Positions 22,003 to 27,219 of a stretch of 27,219 nt of DNA are shown piece after piece. The stretch's first letter is position 1, and the number at the start of each line of letters is the position of its first letter. This DNA comes from Candidatus Zixiibacteriota bacterium. Lineage in GTDB: Bacteria > Zixibacteria > MSB-5A5 > SM1-73. The stretch is taken from the NCBI GenBank assembly GCA_022866585.1, contig JALHUP010000024.1, positions 1 to 27,219 of the forward strand, written 5' to 3'. The notes beneath the pieces are model-generated. The model did no database searches. It saw only the letters and a list, made by a program, of their open reading frames with translations, and was not told the DNA's origin. The position numbers and the translations under genes are program-made.

Positions 22003-23565
22003 TTATTTAGCATATTCCACCGCTCTGGTTTCCCTGATCACAGTAACCTTAATCTGACCGGGGTATTCCAGTTCTGCTTCGATCTTTTTAGCAATCTCTA
22101 TGGCCAACTCCTCTGCTTTTTTGTCGTCGATATGTTCGTGCTCCACTATGATTCTGATCTCCCTTCCAGCTTGAATAGCATAAGATTTAGCCACACCCTT
22201 AAAGGAATCAGCCAACTCCTCCAATTTCTCTAATCTCTTGATGTAACCTTCCAAAGTTTCCCTTCTCGCGCCTGGCCTGGCACCAGAGATGGCATCTGCG
22301 GCCTGAACCAGAACGGAATAGACAGATTCCTGGATAACATCCTCATGATGAGCCGCAATAGCATTTAATACTATAGGATTTTCGCCATATTTCTGCGCAA
22401 CGCTGTAACCTATCTGACTATGAGTTCCTTCCGTCTCCCGATCTACCGCCTTCCCTATATCATGTAAAAGCCCGGCCCTTTTTGCTAAATTGGCATCCAA
22501 GCTCAACTCTGCGGCCATCAGACCGCAAAGATATGCTACCTCCTTGCTATGTTGCAGAACGTTCTGTCCATAACTGGTTCTGAATTGGAGTTTTCCCAAA
22601 AGCTTGACCAGCTCCGGATGAATCCCATGTATTCCCACATCAAAACAGGTTTGTTCTCCAGTCTCCCGGATGATTACCTCCATCTCCTTTTCACATTTTG
22701 CCACCACCTCTTCGATACGAGCGGGATGAATTCTGCCATCCATGGTCAACTTCTCCAGAGCCATGCGGGCGACCTCTCTTCTTATGGGGTCGTAGCCCGA
22801 TAATATGACCGCCTCTGGGGTATCATCCACAATCACGTCGATTCCAGTTGCGGTTTCAAAGGAGCGAATGTTCCTCCCCTCCCTTCCGATGATCCTTCCC
22901 TTCATCTCTTCATTGGGGAGATTCACAACTGAGACCGTGGATTCCACAGTGTGATCAGCCGCACATCTTTGAATCGCGGAAATTATAATATTTTTTGCTT
23001 CCTTCTCCGCAGTCTGTTCAGCCTGCTCTTTGATCTCCTTGATGAGCTGGGTCGCTTCCTGTCTGGCTTGATTCTCCAAGTTTTCCATCAAAAGTTTTTT
23101 AGCCTCATCCGTGGTCATCTGAGCGATCTTTTCTAACTGTTTATTCTGATCTGCAATCAATCGCTTAAGTTCCTCATCTTTTAATCTTAAGGCTTTATCC
23201 CGGGCATATAAGATCTTTTCTTTGTTTTGAATATCCCTTTCTTTTCGGTTTAGGATGTCAACCTTTCGGTCCAGATTTGCCTCCCTGTCGGAAAGCACTT
23301 TTTCCAACCTTTGAATTTCTATCTTCCTGTTTTGGGATTCCCTTTCGAAATTGACCTTGGTTTTGTACCACTCGTCCTTAGCTTCTAAAATGGCCTCTTT
23401 TTTCTTTATCTCCGCTTCTTTTTCTGCCTCCCGTACAATTTTTCGAGCTAACTCCTCGGCTCGGCCTATCTTTGCCTCTGCGATTTTTCGGCTGACAAAC
23501 CACCCCAAAAAGAAGGATAAGACCGCAGCTCCTATAACTATGCCCACAATCATTATGTTGGTCAT
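22003..23565 (-). CDS. rny: Ribonuclease Y
   Basis: RNase Y is a membrane-tethered endoribonuclease that starts mRNA decay. The 520-residue protein has an N-terminal membrane helix (about 4-25: IMIVGIVIGAAVLSFFLGWF), a long coiled coil (about 25-200, rich in Lys, Glu, Arg), a KH domain (about 205-270) with GRIIGREGRNIRSFE, and an HD domain (about 330-430) with LQHSKEVAYLCG and LLHDIGKAVDRETEGTHS. All hallmarks and the length are typical. A TTG at 23571 is in frame, but ATG 23563-23565 lies 8 bases from GGAGG and is preferred. It lies downstream of zapA and the structured RNA candidate, and upstream of ymdB. Confidence 0.97.
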   Translation of the reverse strand: MTNIMIVGIVIGAAVLSFFLGWFVSRKIAEAKIGRAEELARKIVREAEKEAEIKKKEAILEAKDEWYKTKVNFERESQNRKIEIQRLEKVLSDREANLDRKVDILNRKERDIQNKEKILYARDKALRLKDEELKRLIADQNKQLEKIAQMTTDEAKKLLMENLENQARQEATQLIKEIKEQAEQTAEKEAKNIIISAIQRCAADHTVESTVSVVNLPNEEMKGRIIGREGRNIRSFETATGIDVIVDDTPEAVILSGYDPIRREVARMALEKLTMDGRIHPARIEEVVAKCEKEMEVIIRETGEQTCFDVGIHGIHPELVKLLGKLQFRTSYGQNVLQHSKEVAYLCGLMAAELSLDANLAKRAGLLHDIGKAVDRETEGTHSQIGYSVAQKYGENPIVLNAIAAHHEDVIQESVYSVLVQAADAISGARPGARRETLEGYIKRLEKLEELADSFKGVAKSYAIQAGREIRIIVEHEHIDDKKAEELAIEIAKKIEAELEYPGQIKVTVIRETRAVEYAK

Positions 23566-23635
23566 ACCCAATTCCTCCTTCCCGAAAGGTCCTTTAAGCG
23601 CAAACTATATGATTCATACCCTTCGGAGCAAAAAT

Positions 23636-23748
23636 GAAAAACCCCACTTCGGTTTCGAGAATTTTGCTTTGTCTTTTTGCGAGGAAAGACTTTCAGCTTC
23701 CTTAGGTAATATCAAGCCAAAGCAAAATCGGACAGCTTTTGTGGGGAT
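23636..23748 (-). ncRNA. ssrS: Candidate 6S-like RNA between zapA and rny
   Basis: In minus-strand RNA, CCCCAC and GTGGGG (positions 23741-23746 with 23642-23647) close a long hairpin. A nearly symmetrical open region of 12 and 13 bases (23729-23740 and 23648-23660) comes next. A perfect 11-bp stem follows (23718-23728 with 23661-23671; core TTTGCTTTG/CAAAGCAAA). The apex holds a GTCTTT/AAAGAC hairpin (23685-23690 with 23671-23676 region). The closing stem is followed by TTTTTC. A long rod with a central bubble is the defining shape of 6S RNA, which mimics an open promoter and binds sigma-70 RNA polymerase; location next to zapA is also its classical context. The visible rod (about 110 bases) is shorter than the usual 160-200, no promoter was recognised, and primary-sequence conservation was not tested. 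Confidence 0.5.
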
Positions 23749-23768
23749 CAAAAGCAAAAACAGATTTT

Positions 23769-24071
23769 TCAGATATCTTCTTGGGATACCCTGCTATCTA
23801 ACCATTCCAGTAAGGTCTCGGTTCTCTTTTCTACATCCGCAAGTTTTTTTTCTTTATCTTCTCTTTCTTTGAATAGCTCATCGGTTATATTTATGCCGGC
23901 CAATACCGCCACCCTTAAAGGTGACTTATTGGACAGCCTCTCTGCTACCTCTCTCATCCTCAGGTCCACATATTTCCCCACCCGTAGTATATATCCACTA
24001 TCGGCCTCCCCTCTGATAGGATAATCCTCACCAAAAATATTGACTTTAACCGATTGTTTTCTATCTTCCAT
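23769..24071 (-). CDS. zapA: Cell division protein ZapA
   Basis: ZapA binds FtsZ and bundles protofilaments at the division site. The 100-residue protein has the N-terminal beta domain VKVNIFGEDYPIRGEADSGY, then YVDLRMREVAERLSNK (with typical hydrophobic spacing), LRVAVLAGINITDELFKE and a C-terminal coiled coil (about 68-95). Length and order match the family. The ATG (24069-24071) has only a weak AGGA upstream. It follows a ZapB-like coiled coil, another division factor, and precedes the 6S-like RNA and rny. This pheT-zapA-rny order recurs in several phyla to my knowledge. Confidence 0.92.
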   Translation of the reverse strand: MEDRKQSVKVNIFGEDYPIRGEADSGYILRVGKYVDLRMREVAERLSNKSPLRVAVLAGINITDELFKEREDKEKKLADVEKRTETLLEWLDSRVSQEDI

Positions 24072-24199
24072 TAATTCCTAACTATTCTTTAAAAATATCC
24101 AAGAAATCTTTTGCTTTTCTCCCCACACTTCAACTTTAAGTATTCAAAAAACTCCTCGCAAATAATAATACGAAATTTTGATCAGATCGTCAACGACAT

Positions 24200-24484
24200 T
24201 TATTCAAAATTTTCTACAAAGGTCAATTTTTCCAAAAGTTTTTCCAATTGCCTTCTGATCTTTTCTTCCTTCTGCTTGAAGTCTCCTTCCTTCTCTTTAA
24301 GCTCTTTTTTTAGTCTTTCGTTTTCTAAGCTTAGGTTTTTGGTTTTCTCCTCGAACTGGCAAATCTGGTCAGCCAGTCCGCTATAAGAGGAAGAGATCTG
24401 CTGGTTCTCCTGCCTCAATTTGTCAATGATTTTTATGGCTTTGGTGATTTTCTCTTCCAGCTTTTCAAAATTTTCCAATTGCAT
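24200..24484 (-). CDS. Small coiled-coil protein, ZapB-like
   Basis: The 94-residue protein is almost wholly helical coiled coil: LEEKITKAIKIIDKLRQEN (residues 9-27), a short break SSSYSGLADQICQ, then heptads NLSLENERLKKELKEKEGDF to the end. It has no signal or membrane segment. Its length, position directly before zapA and coiled-coil nature resemble ZapB, which links to the division ring through ZapA, but low-complexity coiled coils are poor evidence of homology. The ATG (24482-24484) has a weak ribosome site. It lies 115 bases after pheT. Confidence 0.65.
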   Translation of the reverse strand: MQLENFEKLEEKITKAIKIIDKLRQENQQISSSYSGLADQICQFEEKTKNLSLENERLKKELKEKEGDFKQKEEKIRRQLEKLLEKLTFVENFE

Positions 24485-24512
24485 GATCCAAAATCCAAGT
24501 AATGAGTGTTGA

Positions 24513-24600
24513 GTTTCAAGTTTTGAGAAAAAGTTTTATTATGACATCTATATTCAGTAGAGTTCTTTATCCTCTCTACTCAATATTCAAGACTCGAAAC
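24513..24600. repeat. Imperfect inverted repeat between pheT and the ZapB-like gene
   Basis: GTTTCAAGTTTTGA (24513-24526) pairs with TCAAGACTCGAAAC (24587-24600), 14 positions with one mismatch and one G-T pair, across a 60-base loop. The left part also shows 7-base steps (GAGTGTT, GAGTTTC, AAGTTTT). The right arm touches the pheT stop codon. No T run marks it as a terminator. Confidence 0.4.
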
Positions 24601-26978
24601 TATTTTCTTAAACTTGCCTGGAAACTTTCTTCGAGTTCCAAGATCACCTTTTGGTGAATTGTGTCTACCTCCTCATCGGTTAGAGTTTTGCCCCTCAAGC
24701 GATAGCGAATCGAATAGGCTAAGCTTTTCTTTCCCGGAGGGATCTGTTTTCCTCGATACACGTCGAACAAAATGAGTTCTTCAATAAGATCTCCACCCAC
24801 TATTTTTATCTTCTCACTTATCCTCTCGGACAAGATCTCCTCATCCACCACGATGGCCATGTCCCGATCCACAGGAGGAAATTTGGGCAAGGGCAAAAAG
24901 GGTTTCTCCTTCGGGATACAACCCAAAAACTTTTCGAAATCCAGTTCTGCTATAAAAACCTTATCTTTGATCTCGAAAAGTTCCAAAATCTCTTCTCTAA
25001 CCGCACCCACTATGCCCACGCTTTCGCCATCTATCCTAATCTCAAAAGAGTCGTTTGATTTTAATAGAGCGTTCTTTTTGGGATTCAATCGGAATGACAA
25101 AAAGAGGTCATCCGCCAACGATTCCAAAACTCCTTTAAGATCATAGAAATCGACTTCGCTCTCCTTTATTCCCCAATGGATTGGGTCTTTCTTGCCCGAA
25201 ATAGCTAAACCAAGATGCAATCTTTCCTGCGGCATTTTATTTTCTTTAGCGATGAAAACCTTGCCCAGCTCAAATATCCTCAAATCTTCCTCTTTCCGGT
25301 TTTTGTTCCAGTTTGTCACCGAAAGAAGATTATGAGCCAAAGAGGTGGTAAGGACCGACATTTCCTCGCTTAGAGGATTTTGCATCCTGACATTTAAAAG
25401 GTCGGGACATAGCTTCTTTGAGATTCTTGGATCAACCAGGTTGTTGGTTAAAACCTCAAAGAATCCTTTTCCCACCAGAAGTCGCTTTAGTCTTCTTACT
25501 AGTTCATCCTCTACATTCACACAGGTAACCAAGTTACCGCTTGCCCTCAAGGAGGTTTCTATTTTGTCATAACCATAGATTCTGGCTATCTCCTCAATCA
25601 GGTCGATCTCTCGACAAAGATCGGGTCTGAAAGTGGGAATGGTTACCTTCAAATCCTGATTTTCGCTGACCTCCATCTCTAGCCTTTTTAAGATTTGAAC
25701 CATTCCTTTTGATTCGAGATTCGTGGCGAGGATTCGGTTCACTCTTTGTGGTCTTAAGGTCACACAAACAGGGATGATGGGAGCGGGATAATTATCCACC
25801 ACCCCTTTCAACACCTTTCCCCCGGCTAATTCCTCCAAAAGTTGACAGGCTCTATTTGCCGCGTTTATCACCCCGTTCGGGTCCACGCCCCTTTCAAACC
25901 TCTGAGAGGCCTCTGTGGATATGCCCAGATATATCCTTCCTCTTCTGATCACCTTAGGATTAAAATAAGCGCTCTCTAAAAGGACATTTTTGGTATTGGT
26001 GCTGACCTCACTTTCCATTCCCCCCATTATTCCGGCGATGGCTACGGGCTTCTTGCCATCCGTGATTAAGAGAATCTCATTATTTAATGTGCGTTCTACT
26101 TGATCTAAGGTAATGAACTTTTCTCCACTTTTCGCTCTTCTGACCAGCACCTTCTTTTGAGAAAAAAGATCATAATCGAAGGCATGCAAGGGGTGTCCGG
26201 TTTCCATCATCACGAAATTGGTGACGTCAACCACATTATTAATGGATCGCATACCTACAGACTCAAGCTTTCTTTTCAGCCAAAAGGGTGAGCTTTTTAT
26301 CCTAACGTCTTTTATCATTCTGGCGGCATATCTGGGGCAAGCGACTGAATCTTCAATTCCCACCTCCACCCAGTCCTTTGTTGATTCTTCTGTTTCGGTG
26401 AATTCAATCTGCGGTTTTTTAACTGAACTTCCGAATAATGCTGCCACATCTCTGGCTACACCGATAATAGAGAGACAGTCGGCTCGGTTGGGGGTGAGAT
26501 CCAAATCCATAATATGATCCTCTAAGTCCAGAGCCACAGCTATGGGAAGCCCAATCTTAAGCTGAGAATCCAAGATCATAATTCCCTTTTGGTCTTCGCC
26601 TATCCCCAGTTCCTTTTCAGAGCAAATCATGCCGAAGGAATCCATCCCTCTTAATGTGGTTTTGGTGATCTCCATTCCTAAGGGGAGCCTTGCGCCAATT
26701 AAAGCCACCGGAACCTTCACTTTTTCCTTGACATTGGGCGCCCCGCATACAATCTGCAAAAACTCAGACCCGATTTCCACCTCACATACGGACAAGTGAT
26801 CAGCCTGAGGATGCTTTTGAACCCTTTTTATTTCACCTACTACTACTTTTTCCAGACCGCTACCTAATGGAGTGATAGTCTCCACCTCCACCCCGGCATC
26901 GGTGAGCTTACCTGCCAACTCTTCCGGCGACCAATCGAAATCCACCAATTCCTTAAGCCATTTGTAACTGACCTTCAT
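24600..26978 (-). CDS. pheT: Phenylalanine-tRNA ligase beta subunit
   Basis: PheT with PheS forms the alpha2-beta2 enzyme that attaches phenylalanine to tRNA-Phe. The 792-residue protein has the standard bacterial layout: an opening KVSYKWLKELVDFD, a tRNA-binding EMAP-like domain (about 42-150: VVGEIKRVQKHPQADHLSVC, IVCGAPNV), B3/B4 editing domain (about 210-370: MRSINNVVDVTNFVMMETG, HAFDYDL), B5 domain (about 405-480), catalytic-like core (about 490-690) and a C-terminal FDX-ACB anticodon-binding domain (about 700-792: FPPVDRDMAIVVDE, LFDVYRGKQIPPGKKSLAYS). Length is normal. Its ATG (26976-26978) lies 2 bases after the pheS stop, so the pair is tightly coupled. It begins the run leading to zapA and rny. 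Confidence 0.97.
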   Translation of the reverse strand: MKVSYKWLKELVDFDWSPEELAGKLTDAGVEVETITPLGSGLEKVVVGEIKRVQKHPQADHLSVCEVEIGSEFLQIVCGAPNVKEKVKVPVALIGARLPLGMEITKTTLRGMDSFGMICSEKELGIGEDQKGIMILDSQLKIGLPIAVALDLEDHIMDLDLTPNRADCLSIIGVARDVAALFGSSVKKPQIEFTETEESTKDWVEVGIEDSVACPRYAARMIKDVRIKSSPFWLKRKLESVGMRSINNVVDVTNFVMMETGHPLHAFDYDLFSQKKVLVRRAKSGEKFITLDQVERTLNNEILLITDGKKPVAIAGIMGGMESEVSTNTKNVLLESAYFNPKVIRRGRIYLGISTEASQRFERGVDPNGVINAANRACQLLEELAGGKVLKGVVDNYPAPIIPVCVTLRPQRVNRILATNLESKGMVQILKRLEMEVSENQDLKVTIPTFRPDLCREIDLIEEIARIYGYDKIETSLRASGNLVTCVNVEDELVRRLKRLLVGKGFFEVLTNNLVDPRISKKLCPDLLNVRMQNPLSEEMSVLTTSLAHNLLSVTNWNKNRKEEDLRIFELGKVFIAKENKMPQERLHLGLAISGKKDPIHWGIKESEVDFYDLKGVLESLADDLFLSFRLNPKKNALLKSNDSFEIRIDGESVGIVGAVREEILELFEIKDKVFIAELDFEKFLGCIPKEKPFLPLPKFPPVDRDMAIVVDEEILSERISEKIKIVGGDLIEELILFDVYRGKQIPPGKKSLAYSIRYRLRGKTLTDEEVDTIHQKVILELEESFQASLRK

Positions 26979-26980
26979 TT

Positions 26981-27219
26981 TTAAAACTGCCTCAAGAATC
27001 TTAAGTCATTTTCGTAAAATAACCTGATATCGTCGATTCCGTATTTGAGCATGGCTATCCTTTCCACACCCATCCCGAAAGCGTAGCCGGTATAGACTTC
27101 AGGATCGTAGCCCACGTTTTTAAAGACTTCTGGATCGATCATCCCTGCACCTAAAATTTCCAGCCATCCTCGATATTTGCAAAGACCGCAGCCTTTGCCC
27201 TTGCAATTCACACAGGCTA
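26981..27219 (-). CDS. pheS: Phenylalanine-tRNA ligase alpha subunit, C-terminal part
   Basis: Only about 78 codons are inside the window; the 5' part runs off the right edge. The visible segment is the end of the class II catalytic domain: ACVNCKGKGCGLCKYRGWLE, LGAGMIDPEV, then motif 3 YAFGMGVERIAMLKYGIDD and the terminal RLFYENDLRFLRQF, a very typical PheS C-terminus. The four cysteines (C-x2-C, then C-x2-C) form a possible zinc-binding cluster found in part of the family. An internal GTG at 27211 is not the real start, since the frame and homology continue upstream. The stop TAA lies 2 bases before pheT. Confidence 0.97.
   Translation of the reverse strand, partial: ACVNCKGKGCGLCKYRGWLEILGAGMIDPEVFKNVGYDPEVYTGYAFGMGVERIAMLKYGIDDIRLFYENDLRFLRQF

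Noticed and set aside
1..27219. tRNA, rRNA, CRISPR, transposase or prophage content
   Set aside because: No cloverleaf-like gap sequence, rRNA words, regularly spaced repeats, integrase or transposase motifs were seen when reading the gaps and frames; very divergent tRNAs could only be excluded with a dedicated search.

Overview
This window is a compact bacterial chromosome segment of moderate GC. Nearly every gene lies on the minus strand; one small gene (12370-12708) is on the plus strand. The content is mostly housekeeping. No tRNA, rRNA, CRISPR array, transposase or phage gene was recognised. The likely source is an uncultivated lineage in or near the Fibrobacteres-Chlorobi-Bacteroidetes neighbourhood (a Zixibacteria- or WOR-3-like candidate phylum). 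The clues are a secreted protein ending in a YPNPFNP-type sorting domain, a CHASE2 Ser/Thr kinase, RNase Y with YmdB, PurS/PurQ-type purine synthesis, and many intergenic palindromes. This placement is an inference from gene style, not a phylogenetic result.

Right end, read right to left on the minus strand (27219 to 20100): pheS (cut by the window edge), pheT, a ZapB-like coiled coil, zapA, a structured intergenic RNA candidate resembling 6S RNA, rny, ymdB and folD. This joins tRNA charging, division-ring factors, mRNA decay and one-carbon metabolism. Next comes a DUF4398 lipoprotein (19677-19066) with its own promoter and terminator.

Middle (18733 to 14814): an FHA-domain protein, a calcineurin-like phosphoesterase overlapping it by 4 bp, and a CHASE2 transmembrane Ser/Thr kinase. 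Together they look like a phospho-signalling cassette with binder, possible phosphatase and kinase. An 834-base gap follows, then a secreted protein with a C-terminal sorting domain (13979-13134) and a strong terminator. The plus-strand Mth938-like gene and a divergent beta-CASP RNA-processing nuclease come next.

Left (10304 to 1335): a probable long operon starting at a near-consensus promoter: ecfT, truA, transaldolase, purB, a single-chain Type IIG-like restriction-modification enzyme, psd, pssA, purS and purQ, ending at a hairpin with a T run. Beyond it are a DUF4321 membrane protein, TatA and the start of an unrecognised protein that runs off the window.

The most notable non-coding content is (a) the 6S-like RNA between zapA and rny and (b) a dispersed family of intergenic hairpins with a constant TGAA loop and GCTAC tail but different, still perfectly paired, stems. 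Several gene starts are given here as shorter than the longest open frame, based on ribosome binding sites, family length or promoter position.
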